Part shown: positions 1 through 9,682 of the stretch, in pieces
How positions within the stretch are numbered: position 1 is the stretch's first letter
Layout: every line of letters starts with the position of its first letter
Assembly (NCBI RefSeq): GCF_004216695.1
Contig: NZ_SGXC01000002.1
Coordinates: 1 to 64,000 of the forward strand
Length of the DNA stretch: 64,000 nt
Direction of reading: 5' to 3'
Source of the DNA: Pigmentiphaga kullae
GTDB taxonomy: Bacteria; Pseudomonadota; Gammaproteobacteria; Burkholderiales; Burkholderiaceae_B
The notes under the pieces: generated by a model
The model's database searches: none
Told to the model about the DNA's origin: nothing
Seen by the model: the letters and a program-made list of their open reading frames with translations, nothing else
Position numbers and translations under genes: made by a program

Positions 1-306
<306 letters not shown>

Positions 307-443
307 GGGCTGCTCCTTTAGCGGCGTATGCGGCGGCAATATAGCCGCGCGTGCGTGGGCAGCGGGCGTCTCGCCCGGAGGATGGCCGCCGTCCGCCGCA
401 AATTGGCCGAAATGGATCTCTCGGCCGTTTGCGGACGCTTCGG

Positions 444-1412
444 TCAGTCGGCGCGGATGCCGAGTTCGCCGATGATCCGGCCCAGCCGTCGGTGGTCGGC
501 CGCGACCAGTTCCTTGAGGCGGGAGGGAGGGCCGCCCACCGGTTCGGCCGCGAAGTGCTTCAGCGTCTCGATCACGTCCGGCATGCGCAGGATCTCGTTC
601 AGGTGGCGGTTGAGCAGCGCCACCACATGGTCGGGGGTGCCCCTGGGCGCGAAGAACCCGTGCCAGGCGCCCACCGCGACCTCGGGGTAGCCGGACTCGG
701 CGATCGTCGGCACCTGGGGCAGGAACGACGAGCGGGCCGGATCGGTGACGGCGAGGGCGGTGACCTTGCCCGCCTGCAGGTACTGCGCGACGGTGCCCAG
801 GGTGACGTAGCCCAGCGGCACATGGCCGCCTATTATCTGGGCCGCCACGTTGGCGCGGTAAGGCACGTGCTGGATGCCGATGCCGGCGGCGCGGTTCAGC
901 CATTCGCCGGCGATGTGCATGGGGGATCCCGGGCCGGGCGTGCCGAAGGACAGTTGCCGTCCGCCGCGCGCGGCGTCCACCGCGTCGGCCAGGGTCTTGA
1001 AGCCGGTGGCGGGGTTGGCCACCAGGATCAACGGGCAGATCGACGTCTGGACGATGGGGGCGAAGTCGTTCAGCACGTCGTAGGTCAGGGCCTCGGGCTT
1101 CATGACCAGAGGCGCGGTGGCCACGGTGTTGGGCGCGAACAGCAGGGTATGGCCGTCCGGCGCGGCCTGGCTGACGTGGCGGCTGCCTATGGTGCCGGCC
1201 GCGCCCGGGCGGTTCAGGACCACCACCGGCTGCTTGAGGCGGGCCGACAGCTTGGCCGCGTAAAGACGCGCCATGGCGTCCGTGTCGCCGGTCGGGGCGT
1301 AGGCCACCACCAGGGTGATGGCCCGCGAGGGATAGCTTTCCTGCGCGCCGGCGGCCCAGGCCGCCGCCATGGCTAGCGCCGCCGCGCCGAATTGCCTGCG
1401 ATGCACGTTCAT
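444..1412 (-). CDS. Bug-family (TctC-like) periplasmic solute receptor
   Basis: A 322-residue protein with a signal peptide (cleavage expected near residue 23, AGA/QE) followed by the Bug-family opening [14 protein letters not shown] and the ligand loop GDTDAMAR. Bug proteins are extracytoplasmic receptors of tripartite tricarboxylate transporters and bind small carboxylates or related compounds. No TctA/TctB membrane genes are adjacent, so this is an orphan receptor. A strong AAGGAG ribosome site sits upstream of the ATG. The 145-bp AT-rich gap between it and argA carries inverted and direct repeats that look like regulation (see 1491-1556). The ligand is unknown. Confidence 0.88.
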   Translation of the reverse strand: MNVHRRQFGAAALAMAAAWAAGAQESYPSRAITLVVAYAPTGDTDAMARLYAAKLSARLKQPVVVLNRPGAAGTIGSRHVSQAAPDGHTLLFAPNTVATAPLVMKPEALTYDVLNDFAPIVQTSICPLILVANPATGFKTLADAVDAARGGRQLSFGTPGPGSPMHIAGEWLNRAAGIGIQHVPYRANVAAQIIGGHVPLGYVTLGTVAQYLQAGKVTALAVTDPARSSFLPQVPTIAESGYPEVAVGAWHGFFAPRGTPDHVVALLNRHLNEILRMPDVIETLKHFAAEPVGGPPSRLKELVAADHRRLGRIIGELGIRAD

Positions 1413-1490
1413 GCTTGCTCCTTGGCTTTGCGGACGCCGGTGGGCGGGCGCGAGGGTCGTTTCAGCCTAAGGTAATGCGGAGCAAGAAAT

Positions 1491-1556
1491 ATGTAAATAC
1501 ATTAAATATCAGAGTTTGTTCTGATATGAGTTCAATATAAATACATGTAAATGCAT
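1491..1556 (-). promoter_or_regulatory. Operator-like repeats and probable promoter of the Bug receptor gene
   Basis: An AT-rich island in GC-rich surroundings. ATGTAAATACAT (1491-1502) and ATGTAAATGCAT (1545-1556) are 11/12 identical direct repeats, and the first is itself palindromic (ATGTA-N2-TACAT). Between them lies a perfect inverted repeat ATATCAGA-N6-TCTGATAT (1506-1527). On the reverse strand TTGAAC (1530-1535) and TGATAT are spaced 18 bp as -35/-10 candidates, so the inverted repeat would sit inside the promoter. There is no G+C stem with a U-tract, so a terminator for argA is unlikely. Confidence 0.5.
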
Positions 1557-1557
1557 T

Positions 1558-2910
1558 TTATAGCCGCTTGATGAACACCTGGCTGTTGCGGCTGCGGTCG
1601 TAGTGCGCCTGCTTGTCCTTGGGCAGGTCGGCCACGCTGCCCTGGGCGAAGCCGCGCTTGATGAACCAGTGCGCGGTGCGCGTGGTCAGCACGAACAGCC
1701 GCGTGATGCCCGCCGCCCGGGCGCGGCTTTCGATGTGGCGCAGGAGCTTGTCGCCTTCGCCCGTGCCCTGCCACTGCGGGTTGACGGTCAGCGCGGCCAT
1801 CTCGGCCATCTTTTCCTCGGGGTAGGTGTAGAGCGCCGCACAGCCGTAGATGACGCCGTCGTGTTCGCTGACCGAGAATTTCTCGACGTCGCGCTCGATG
1901 CTGCCGCGGCCGCGGCGCACCAGCGTGCCGTCCACTTCCAGCGGCTCGATCAGGTGCAGGATCGCGCCGACGTCGTCGATGGTGGCCGGGCGCAGGTCGT
2001 CCAGCGTGTCTTCCACGACCATGGTGCCCACGCCGTCGTGGGTGAAGACCTCCAGCAGCACGCCGCCGTCCAGGTCAAAGGGCACGAGATGCGCGCGCGC
2101 CACGCCCAGCTTGACCGCGCGCGAGGCGTGCTTGAGCACCACGGCCGTGCCCGCGTCCACGTCGCCCTGGGAGATCAGGGCATCGGCGTCTTCGCGCGCC
2201 AGCTCGGTGTCGACGTTGCCCTCCTTGTCCTGGATGGCGGGGGCGTCGGTCAGGAAGATCAGCTTTTCGGCGCGCAGGGCCACGGCCACGGCGGTGCCGA
2301 CGTCTTCCATGGAAAGGTTGAAGGCCTCGCCGGTGGGCGAGAAGCCCAGCGGCGACAGCAGCGTGATGGATCCCTGGCCCAGCGCCAGGTTCAGGGCCTC
2401 GGCGTCGACCTTGCGCACCTGGCCGGTATGGCGGTAATCGACGCCGTCGATGACGCCGACCGGCCGGGCGGTGATGAAATTGCCCGAGATGACCCGGATG
2501 TGGGAATGGGACATGGGCGTGTTGGGCAGGCCCTGGCTGAACGCCGCCTCGATGTCCAGGCGGATTTCGCCGGCCGCTTCCTTGGCGCATTCCAGCGCGG
2601 CGGCGTCGGTCATCTGCAGGCCACGGCCGAACTGGAAGGGGATGCCCTTGAGCCGGAGCTGCTCGTTGACCTGGGGGCGCGAGCCGTGGACCAGCACCAG
2701 GCGTATGCCCAGGGCGCTGAGCAGCGAGAGGTCCTGGATAAGGACGTTCAGGGCGCCGGCCTGGACGAGTTCGCCGCCGAAAGCCACCACGAAGATCTTG
2801 CCGCGGAAGGCGTGGACATAGGGCGCCACCTCGCGGAACCATTGCACGAACCGGGCGTGCAGGTCGGAGGGGGCAGGATCGGGGTCGGGAGGTTGTGCGG
2901 CTGCGTTCAT
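1558..2910 (-). CDS. argA: Amino-acid N-acetyltransferase (N-acetylglutamate synthase)
   Basis: A 450-residue protein that acetylates glutamate with acetyl-CoA, the first step of arginine synthesis in the cytoplasm. The N-terminal two thirds is an amino-acid-kinase-like domain (IFVVAFGGELV near residue 40, LVLVHGSRPQVN near 90). This domain lacks kinase activity in ArgA proteins and binds arginine for feedback control. The C-terminal ~150 residues form a GNAT domain (AALTVNPQWQGTGEGDKLL). Length matches classical ArgA (~440-450). It is divergent from hrpA with only 38 bp between the start codons. No ARG box was recognised in that gap. Confidence 0.95.
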   Translation of the reverse strand: MNAAAQPPDPDPAPSDLHARFVQWFREVAPYVHAFRGKIFVVAFGGELVQAGALNVLIQDLSLLSALGIRLVLVHGSRPQVNEQLRLKGIPFQFGRGLQMTDAAALECAKEAAGEIRLDIEAAFSQGLPNTPMSHSHIRVISGNFITARPVGVIDGVDYRHTGQVRKVDAEALNLALGQGSITLLSPLGFSPTGEAFNLSMEDVGTAVAVALRAEKLIFLTDAPAIQDKEGNVDTELAREDADALISQGDVDAGTAVVLKHASRAVKLGVARAHLVPFDLDGGVLLEVFTHDGVGTMVVEDTLDDLRPATIDDVGAILHLIEPLEVDGTLVRRGRGSIERDVEKFSVSEHDGVIYGCAALYTYPEEKMAEMAALTVNPQWQGTGEGDKLLRHIESRARAAGITRLFVLTTRTAHWFIKRGFAQGSVADLPKDKQAHYDRSRNSQVFIKRL

Positions 2911-2948
2911 CCCAAAATTATAATGATGGGTTAACCCAAGTTCTTCTC
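2911..2948. promoter_or_regulatory. Divergent argA/hrpA promoter gap with perfect palindrome
   Basis: The 38-bp gap between the two start codons is AT-rich and contains the perfect 10-bp palindrome GGGTTAACCC (2928-2937). TATAAT-like bases (ATTATAATGA around 2917-2926) could serve as a -10 element. The palindrome does not match an ArgR box. Whether it is an operator is unknown. Confidence 0.35.
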
Positions 2949-5900
2949 ATGGTCGCACAATCCAGCAAGAATGTGCCTTTGGCACGACGGCGCAACCCGG
3001 TTCCGCCCATTACCTACCCCGAAGACCTGCCCGTCAGCGGCCGGCGAGACGAGATCGCGCGCGCCCTGGCGGCGCACCAGGTCATCATCGTCAGCGGCGA
3101 GACCGGGTCGGGCAAGACCACCCAGTTGCCCAAGATCTGCCTGGACGCCGGACGTGGCGTGGCCGGCATGATCGGCCACACCCAGCCGCGGCGCCTGGCG
3201 GCGACCTCGGTGGCGCGCCGGATCGCCGAGGAGCTGGGCACGCCGCTGGGCGAGGTGGTGGGCTATCAGGTCCGCTTCAACGACCGCACGGCCCCCGGGG
3301 CCTCGGTCAAGCTCATGACCGACGGCATCCTGCTGGCCGAGTCGCAGCGCGACCCGTGGCTGCGCGCCTACGACACGCTCATCATCGACGAGGCGCACGA
3401 GCGCAGCCTGAACATCGATTTCCTGTTGGGCTACCTGCGCCAGCTGCTGGCGCGGCGGCCGGATTTGAAACTGATCATTACGTCGGCAACCATAGACGCG
3501 GAACGCTTCGCCCGGCATTTCAGCCTGCCCGGCCAGCCCGAGGTGCCGGTCATCAATGTCTCGGGGCGCCTGTATCCGGTGGAGGTGCGCTACCGGCCGG
3601 TGGATACCCGCGGCATGCAGGCCAGCGACGCCGACGAGCAGCCGGCCAGGAAGCCCGAGCGGACGCGCGAGAAGGAGAACCTGTCCCGCGACGAGGAACG
3701 CGACCTGATCGACGCCATCGTCGATGCCGTGGACGAGTGCGCCCGCCACGGCGCCGGCGACGTGCTGGTGTTCCTGCCCGGCGAGCGCGAGATCCGCGAG
3801 GCGGCCGAGGCCCTGCGCAAGCACCATCCGCCCGGTACCGAGGTGCTGCCGCTGTTCGCCCGGCTGTCGCAGGCCGAGCAGGAACGGGTCTTTCATCCCA
3901 AGGGCAGCGGCCGCCGCGTCGTCCTGGCCACCAACGTGGCCGAGACCTCGCTGACGGTGCCCGGCATACGGTTCGTGGTCGACACCGGGCTGGTCCGGAT
4001 GAAGCGCTATTCGTGGCGCAACAAGGTCGAACAGCTGCGCATCGAGCCGGTCAGCCAGGCCTCGGCCAACCAGCGGGCAGGCCGCTGCGGCCGTATCGGG
4101 CCGGGCGTGTGCATCCGGCTGTACGAAGACACCGACTACGCCGCGCGCCAGCCGTTTACCGACCCGGAGATCCTGCGCTCGTCGCTGGCCAGCGTCATCC
4201 TGCGCATGAAGTCGCTGAAGCTGGACGACATCGAGCAGTTCCCCTTCGTCGAGGCGCCGCCGGGGCGGGCCGTGGCCGACGGCTACCACCTGCTGCAGGA
4301 ACTGGGCGCGATCGACGAGGACAACGCACTGACGCCCGTGGGGCGGGAACTGGCGCGGCTGCCCGTGGACCCTCGCATCGGCCGCATGATCCTGGCGGCG
4401 CGCGACCAGTCCTGCCTGAGCGAGGTGCTGATCATCGCGGCCGCGCTGTCGGTGCAGGACCCGCGCGACCGGCCCATGGACGCGCAGGAGGCGGCCGACC
4501 AGGCCCATGCCAAGTTCGCCGACGAGCGGTCGGAGTTCATGGCCTTCCTGAAGCTGTGGAAGTGGTTCAACGAGGCGGTCGAGCACAAGCAGTCGCAGCG
4601 CAAGCTGGTGGAGAACCTGCGCCAGAACTTCCTGTCGCCGGTGCGCATGCGCGAATGGCGCGACGTGCATTCGCAACTGGCCGCGGTCGTGGGCGAGCAT
4701 GGCTGGCGCCTGAACCAGACCGAGGCCACGCTGGAACAGATCCATCTGGCGCTGCTTTCCGGGCTGCTGGGCAACATCGGCTACAAGTCCGACGAGGAAG
4801 CCCAGTACCTGGGCGCGCGCGGCATACGCTTCTTCATCCATCCGGGTTCCCGGCTGGCGAAGAAGGCGGGGCGATGGGTCGTGGCGGCCGAACTGGTCGA
4901 GACCTCGCGCCTGTTCGCGCGCTGCATCGCGCGCATCGACCCGACGTGGATCGAACGCGTGGGCGGCCACCTGCTGCGCAAGAACTGGTCCGATCCGCGC
5001 TGGGAGAAAAAGGAAGGCCGCGTGGTCGCCAACGAGCGGGCGACGTTGTACGGGCTGACCGTCTACGCCGGCCGCCGGATCGACTATGGACGCATCGATG
5101 CCCGTCAGGCGCGCGAGCTGTTCATACGCGAGGCGCTGGTCACCGGCGAACTCGACAGCCGGCTGCCCTTCATCGCGCACAACCGCAAATTGGTGGCCGA
5201 GATCGAGAAGCTCGAGCACAAGTCGCGCCGGCCCGACATCCTGGTCGATGAGGACTTGATCTTCGCGTTCTACGATCGGCAGGTGCCGACCGACGTGAAC
5301 CGGGTCGTGACGCTGGAGAAGTGGTACCAGGAAGAAGCGCGCAAGTCGGGCGACAAGCTGCTGTTCCTGTCGCGCGACGAGCTGATGCGACACGAGGCCG
5401 CGGGCGTCACGACCGAGGTGTTTCCCAAGAAGCTGTCGCTGCACGGGATCGACATGGCGCTCGACTACCACTTCGAGCCCGGTTCGCCGCGCGACGGGGT
5501 GACGCTGTCGGTGCCGCTGTTCGCGCTGAACCAGCTCGATCCGGCGCGCTGCGAGTGGCTGGTGCCGGGCATGCTGAAGGAGAAGGTCCATCTGCTGCTG
5601 AAGTCGCTGCCGCAGAAGCTGCGCCGGCACTGCGTGCCGCTGCCCGAGTACGCGGCGGGCTTCTACGACCGGTGGTTCGAGCAGGCGCAGAAGCCGGACC
5701 GCGGGCTGGTCGAGGCGCTGATCGCCGACGTGCGCGAGCGGACCACGGTGCAACTGGCGCCGTCGGACTTCAAGCAGGAGACGCTGCCTGCGCACCTGTC
5801 CATGAACTTCCGCGTGGTGGACGAGTACGGCCGCATGCTGGACATGAGCCGCAACCTGTCGCACCTGAAGGCGCAACTGGGGCGCGAGGCGCAGGCCACG

Positions 5901-6797
5901 TTCCAGCAGGTGGCCGCGCGCGACAAGGAAGTGGCGCAGGCGCTGGCGCACGAGAACCTGACGGATTGGACCTTCGGGCCCTTGCCGGAGCTGATGGAGA
6001 TCAAGCGCGGCGGCCTGTCGGTGATCGGCTATCCCGCGCTGGTCGATCGCGGCGCGCACTGCGACCTGGACGTGTTCGACGATCCGGACGAGGCCGCGCG
6101 CCATCACCGCGCGGGGCTGCTGCGGCTGTTCCGGCTGCAGTTGAAGGAACAGGTCAAGTTCCTGGAGAAGAACCTGACCGGCATGACGCAGATGAGCATG
6201 CTCTACATGCCCCTGGGCACGCAGGAGGAACTGCGCGACCAGATCGTTGACGCGGCGCTGGCGCAGGCCTGCCTGGCCGATCCGTGGCCCTCGGACGCGG
6301 CATCGTTCGCCCAGCGGCGCACGGAAGGCAAGGGCAGGGTGGGACTGCTGGCGCAGGAAATCGCGCGCCTGGTGGCTGCGGTGCTGACGGAATGGGCCGC
6401 GGCGCAGCGCAAGCTGCCGCAGGCCAAGCCGCATGCCGCGGCCCATGCGGACATCGAGCAGCAGATGCGCGGGCTGATGGGAAAGTGGTTCGTGCGCGAG
6501 ACGCCGTTCTCGCAGTTGTCGCATTTTCCGCGGTATTTCAAGGCGGTCCAGGCGCGGATCGACAAGCTGCGCGCGGATCCGGCGCGCGATGCGCGCCTGC
6601 TGGCGGACCTGAATCAGCTGCTGGTGCCCTACCAGCGGGCCCGGGCGGCGCGCAAGGGGGTGCCGGATGGGAAGCTGGACGAGTTCCGGTGGATGTTGGA
6701 GGAACTGCGGGTGGCCTTGTTCGCGCAGGAGTTGCGCACGCCCATGCCGGTTTCGGTCAAGCGGCTGCAGAAGAGCTGGGAGGCGTTGAACCGCTAG
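2949..6797 (+). CDS. hrpA: ATP-dependent RNA helicase HrpA (DEAH box)
   Basis: About 1,282 residues, the usual size for bacterial HrpA. Helicase motifs are intact: Walker A GETGSGKT (residues 50-57), DEAH (147-150), SAT of motif III, and QRAGRCGR of motif VI. They are followed by the helicase-associated and long C-terminal DUF3418-type regions. HrpA is a 3'-5' RNA helicase linked to mRNA processing and rescue of stalled ribosomes in other bacteria. I chose the ATG at 2949 (MVAQSSKNVP) rather than an upstream GTG/TTG-type start. The upstream codons overlap the argA start and do not look like HrpA. It is transcribed divergently from argA. Confidence 0.95.
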   Translation: MVAQSSKNVPLARRRNPVPPITYPEDLPVSGRRDEIARALAAHQVIIVSGETGSGKTTQLPKICLDAGRGVAGMIGHTQPRRLAATSVARRIAEELGTPLGEVVGYQVRFNDRTAPGASVKLMTDGILLAESQRDPWLRAYDTLIIDEAHERSLNIDFLLGYLRQLLARRPDLKLIITSATIDAERFARHFSLPGQPEVPVINVSGRLYPVEVRYRPVDTRGMQASDADEQPARKPERTREKENLSRDEERDLIDAIVDAVDECARHGAGDVLVFLPGEREIREAAEALRKHHPPGTEVLPLFARLSQAEQERVFHPKGSGRRVVLATNVAETSLTVPGIRFVVDTGLVRMKRYSWRNKVEQLRIEPVSQASANQRAGRCGRIGPGVCIRLYEDTDYAARQPFTDPEILRSSLASVILRMKSLKLDDIEQFPFVEAPPGRAVADGYHLLQELGAIDEDNALTPVGRELARLPVDPRIGRMILAARDQSCLSEVLIIAAALSVQDPRDRPMDAQEAADQAHAKFADERSEFMAFLKLWKWFNEAVEHKQSQRKLVENLRQNFLSPVRMREWRDVHSQLAAVVGEHGWRLNQTEATLEQIHLALLSGLLGNIGYKSDEEAQYLGARGIRFFIHPGSRLAKKAGRWVVAAELVETSRLFARCIARIDPTWIERVGGHLLRKNWSDPRWEKKEGRVVANERATLYGLTVYAGRRIDYGRIDARQARELFIREALVTGELDSRLPFIAHNRKLVAEIEKLEHKSRRPDILVDEDLIFAFYDRQVPTDVNRVVTLEKWYQEEARKSGDKLLFLSRDELMRHEAAGVTTEVFPKKLSLHGIDMALDYHFEPGSPRDGVTLSVPLFALNQLDPARCEWLVPGMLKEKVHLLLKSLPQKLRRHCVPLPEYAAGFYDRWFEQAQKPDRGLVEALIADVRERTTVQLAPSDFKQETLPAHLSMNFRVVDEYGRMLDMSRNLSHLKAQLGREAQATFQQVAARDKEVAQALAHENLTDWTFGPLPELMEIKRGGLSVIGYPALVDRGAHCDLDVFDDPDEAARHHRAGLLRLFRLQLKEQVKFLEKNLTGMTQMSMLYMPLGTQEELRDQIVDAALAQACLADPWPSDAASFAQRRTEGKGRVGLLAQEIARLVAAVLTEWAAAQRKLPQAKPHAAAHADIEQQMRGLMGKWFVRETPFSQLSHFPRYFKAVQARIDKLRADPARDARLLADLNQLLVPYQRARAARKGVPDGKLDEFRWMLEELRVALFAQELRTPMPVSVKRLQKSWEALNR

Positions 6798-6839
6798 GGT
6801 TCTTCAGACGGCCGTGTCCGGGCGTTCCTGCAGGAGGGA

Positions 6840-7220
6840 TCAGGTCAGGCTGCGTCGCAGCTCCGGCGCCCCCGGCAGGTTGGGCGGGGGGCTGTCGGTC
6901 TGCAGGCTTTCGAGCAGGCGTTCCAGGTGGCCGATGTGCGGCAGCATGGGGCCGTAGAACAGGGTCTGGTTGCCGTTCTGGATCAGGAGGGTGGGGAAGT
7001 CCTCGATGTCCTGGTCGTCGAGGAGGTCGGGATGTTCCTCGACGTCCACCCACAGGAAGACGTGGTCTTCGAAGCGGCTGGACAGGTCTTCGAACTTGGG
7101 CAGGTATTCGCGGCAGGTGCCGCACCATGCCGCGCACAGGCAGGCCACCAGGATGGTCTGCGGATCGTCGAGGCGCCGCGAGAGATCGCTGGCGCCGGTG
7201 TCGGGAAGATGGACGGCCAT
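6840..7220 (-). CDS. Thioredoxin-fold protein
   Basis: A 126-residue protein with a redox-type WCGTC motif (Cys33 and Cys36) after a hydrophobic beta strand, and a cis-proline-type FPTLLI segment further on, so it has a complete thioredoxin core. There is no signal peptide or membrane segment, which suggests a cytoplasmic location. The partner is unknown. It converges with hrpA across a 42-bp gap with no obvious terminator. The ribosome site is weak; the ATG at 7220 is the natural first start of the domain. It could be a specialised thioredoxin or thiol reductase rather than the main TrxA. Confidence 0.85.
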   Translation of the reverse strand: MAVHLPDTGASDLSRRLDDPQTILVACLCAAWCGTCREYLPKFEDLSSRFEDHVFLWVDVEEHPDLLDDQDIEDFPTLLIQNGNQTLFYGPMLPHIGHLERLLESLQTDSPPPNLPGAPELRRSLT

Positions 7221-7303
7221 GATGCGAGGAAGTAGGGAGTTGTAGCCATTATGCCTGTGCCATGCGTCATACTTGCAACCGTGGCTGAATTCCCGGAGCT
7301 CCG

Positions 7304-8083
7304 ATGACTTCTTCTCCTGTCGAACGCGGTGACGCCAGCGCCGGCCTGCAAGGCGTGGGACTGGCCTTCGGGCGCGCGGTGGTGTCCCAGTTCCGCGGCC
7401 CCATGCTGCTGGCGCTGCTGCTGCCGTTCCTGGTCGCCCTGGTGGGCGCCGTGGTGTTGATCTGGCTGTTCTGGACGCCGCTGACCGAGTGGCTGCAAGG
7501 AACCCTGTTCTCGCTGCCGCTGATGGGGCAGATCGACGGCATGCTGGTGGCGATCGGCATCGCGTCGCTGAAGCTGTGGCTGATTCCCGTCGTGGCGACG
7601 CTGATCCTGTTGCCGCTGTCGGGCATATTGGGGCTGGTCGTGGCGGCGGTGCTGATCATGCCGCTGGTGCTGCGCAACCTGGAACAGAACGACTATCCGG
7701 GTCTGCAGCGGCGCGGCCGCAACGCCACGGTGGCCAGCGTCTGGAACGCGGTGTGGGTGACCACGCTGTTCGTGCTGGGGTGGCTGTTGACCATGCCGCT
7801 GTGGCTGCTGCCGCCGCTGGCGGTGCTGTTGCCGATCGCGTGGTGGGCCTTCGCCTTCACCCGCATGCTGCGGCTCGACGCCATGATCGAGCATGCTTCG
7901 CCGGAAGAACGGCGCATCCTGATGGCACGGCACAATCGCGGCTTCTGGGGGCTGGGGCTGATCTGCTCGCTGCTCAACCTGCTGCCGCCGGCCTGGTTCC
8001 TGCTGCCGGTGTTTTCCGCGCTCCTGTTCTCGCACTTCGCACTCGAGGCGCTGCGCCGCTTGCGCAGCGAAACCACGCCATGA
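7304..8083 (+). CDS. EI24-domain (CysZ-like) inner-membrane protein
   Basis: A 259-residue, very hydrophobic protein with about four to six membrane segments (roughly residues 35-58, 78-130, 145-185 and 215-245). It resembles the EI24/CysZ superfamily found in betaproteobacteria upstream of a CinA-like gene. CysZ of enterobacteria is a sulfate transporter; whether this relative moves sulfate is not known. The stop overlaps the next start (ATGA at 8080-8083), so the two genes are translationally coupled. A CGGAG ribosome site precedes the ATG. Confidence 0.8.
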   Translation: MTSSPVERGDASAGLQGVGLAFGRAVVSQFRGPMLLALLLPFLVALVGAVVLIWLFWTPLTEWLQGTLFSLPLMGQIDGMLVAIGIASLKLWLIPVVATLILLPLSGILGLVVAAVLIMPLVLRNLEQNDYPGLQRRGRNATVASVWNAVWVTTLFVLGWLLTMPLWLLPPLAVLLPIAWWAFAFTRMLRLDAMIEHASPEERRILMARHNRGFWGLGLICSLLNLLPPAWFLLPVFSALLFSHFALEALRRLRSETTP

Positions 8084-8892
8084 ACGACACTGCCGTTTCC
8101 CATCGCCGTATCGGCCTGATCATCATCGGCGACGAGATCCTCTCGGGCCGTCGCCAGGACAAGCATTTTTCCAAGATCGTGGAGCTGCTGGGCGCGCGCG
8201 GCCTGCGGCTGTCGTGGGCGCAGTTCCTGGGCGATGATCGCGAGGAGCTGGTCGCCGCGCTGCGGCGCAGCTTCGCGAGCGGCGACGTGGTGTTCTCGTG
8301 CGGCGGCATAGGCGCGACGCCCGACGACCACACGCGCCAGGCGGCCGCGGCCGCGCTGGACCTGCCGCTGGCGCTGCACGACGAGGCCCGCGAGCTGATC
8401 ACGCAGCGCTGCGCGGAAACCGCCGCGCAGGGGTCTGGCACGGCCGACATGACGGCGCCGGACAACCTGCGGCGCCTGCAGATGGGCGAGTTTCCGGTGG
8501 GCAGCGAGATCGTGCCCAATCCATACAACAAGATCCCGGGGTTCTTCATCCGCGACCATACCTTCGTGCCGGGTTTCCCGGTGATGGCGTGGCCGATGAT
8601 CGAATGGACGCTGGACCACCGCTACGCGGGGCTGCACCACGCGGTGCCGCACGTGGAGCACTCGTTCATGGTGTTCGAACTGGCCGAGTCCAGCATCGCC
8701 CCCGTGATGGAAGCCATCGAGCGGCGCTGGCCGGGCGTGAAGGTGTTCAGCCTGCCCAGCATGGGCGAGGGCAAGCGGCGCCACATCGAACTGGGCGTCA
8801 AGGGCGACCCCGACAGCGCGGCACAGGCCCTGGCCATGCTGCGCGACGAAGCCCGCCGCCTGGGCGGCGTCTTCGCCGCCGCATCAACCTAA
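8080..8892 (+). CDS. CinA-like competence/damage-inducible protein (MoCF-binding domain only)
   Basis: A 270-residue protein with the MoaB/Mog-type domain of CinA. Near the N terminus is IIIGDEILSGRRQDKH, and further on GGIGATPDDHT, the two hallmark loops. It lacks the C-terminal nicotinamide-mononucleotide deamidase domain of full CinA, so only the N-terminal function (possibly ADP-ribose pyrophosphatase-like) is expected. The start overlaps the stop of the EI24-type gene. A strong terminator follows immediately. Confidence 0.85.
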   Translation: MNDTAVSHRRIGLIIIGDEILSGRRQDKHFSKIVELLGARGLRLSWAQFLGDDREELVAALRRSFASGDVVFSCGGIGATPDDHTRQAAAAALDLPLALHDEARELITQRCAETAAQGSGTADMTAPDNLRRLQMGEFPVGSEIVPNPYNKIPGFFIRDHTFVPGFPVMAWPMIEWTLDHRYAGLHHAVPHVEHSFMVFELAESSIAPVMEAIERRWPGVKVFSLPSMGEGKRRHIELGVKGDPDSAAQALAMLRDEARRLGGVFAAAST

Positions 8893-8897
8893 AAAAC

Positions 8898-8934
8898 AAA
8901 AAAGCGGAGAACGAACACCGTTCTTCGCTTTTTT
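8898..8934. terminator. Bidirectional rho-independent terminator
   Basis: An inverted repeat with arms AAAAAGCGGAGAACG and CGTTCTTCGCTTTTT, paired throughout apart from one G-U wobble. It has an A-run on one side and a T-run on the other. It ends the CinA-like transcript and can also act on reverse-strand transcription from the phasin gene. Confidence 0.85.
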
Positions 8935-8935
8935 A

Positions 8936-9012
8936 CCCAGGGCACAGCGGATCCGGCTCCGCCGGTCCGCCAGTGCCGCCCCCTACGGGGCCCGGTGCCG
9001 GGCCGCCCCAAG
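8936..9012. repeat. GC-rich interspersed intergenic repeat, copy A
   Basis: The first 48 bases (8936-8983) are identical to 60855-60902. The following GCCGGGCCGCCCCAAG (8997-9012) is shared exactly with 14264-14279. Downstream G/C-run hairpins (9013-9090, GGGCCCCGG... and GGGCGCGCGAAGCGCG) continue the element up to the phasin stop. The element lies between convergent genes, next to a terminator. Confidence 0.75.
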
Positions 9013-9104
9013 GCGGGCCCCGGCCCCCCAGGGGGGCTGCCGCGTAGCGGCTGGGGGCTCACCATGCCGGGCGCGCGAAGCGCGTAGGGGGTGGTCCTCC
9101 CTGA

Positions 9105-9131
9105 GACTGCAGTCTTTAGACTGCAGTCTTT
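9105..9131. repeat. Tandem direct repeat at the phasin 3' end
   Basis: GACTGCAGTCTTT occurs twice (9105-9117 and 9119-9131), separated by one base. Each copy contains the palindrome GACTGCAGTC. The second copy encodes the last phasin codons and the first overlaps its stop, so the repeat looks like a local duplication of the gene end. Confidence 0.7.
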
Positions 9132-9682
9132 CGAGCGCGAGTCGTCTTGCCGGTTTCGGCGGCGGCCTTGAACGTCGCGTTGGCGGCGGCGCTCAGGTTG
9201 GACTCGGCCAGCTCGGCAGCCTGCTTGGCGGCCTTGTTCACCGATTCGTAGGCCGAGGTGGCGGTGGCCAGCGAGGACTTCAGCAGGGCCAGGGCGCTTT
9301 CCGAGCCGGCCGGGGCGTTCTTGGCCAGTTGCTCGACCACGTCCGACAGCTGGCGCTGTTGTTCGGCGATCTGGGCTTCGCCCAGGCGGGTGAATTCGTT
9401 CTGCACGCCGGAGACGATGTCGTACACGTGCTTGCTGTAGGCCAGCGCCTTTTCGGCGTTGGGCTGGGCCAGCGCGGAGACGAACGCCAGCGCTTCCTGG
9501 CCGTCCTTCAGCGCGAAGGCTTCCTGGGCCTTCAGCGAGGCCTCTTCGAACGTGGCTTTGGTCACCTTGAGGTGCAGGTCGACCAGCTTCTCGAAGCCGG
9601 CGAAGGCGGTGTTCTGCGCGGCGAGCAGGGCGTCGAAGGCGGCTTTTTGGGTGGCCAGGGCGCGTTCGGGGGTGGCAAACAT
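9116..9682 (-). CDS. phaP: Phasin family protein (PHA granule-associated)
   Basis: A 188-residue, alanine-rich helical protein without signal peptide or cysteines. Its heptad-like pattern and family features (FEKLVDLHLKVTKATFEEA near residues 30-48) are typical of phasins. Phasins coat polyhydroxyalkanoate granules and control their size. The basic C terminus (KTTRARKTAV) is usual for these proteins. An AAGGAG site precedes the ATG. It is monocistronic, and the upstream region (9683-9981) holds its promoter. No PHA synthase gene is nearby. Confidence 0.88.
   Translation of the reverse strand: MFATPERALATQKAAFDALLAAQNTAFAGFEKLVDLHLKVTKATFEEASLKAQEAFALKDGQEALAFVSALAQPNAEKALAYSKHVYDIVSGVQNEFTRLGEAQIAEQQRQLSDVVEQLAKNAPAGSESALALLKSSLATATSAYESVNKAAKQAAELAESNLSAAANATFKAAAETGKTTRARKTAV

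Noticed and set aside
2931-6524. A 1,197-codon open frame on the reverse strand
   Set aside because: It is the antisense shadow of hrpA; the composition is Arg/Gln/His/Leu-rich and no domain is recognisable, as expected in high-GC DNA.
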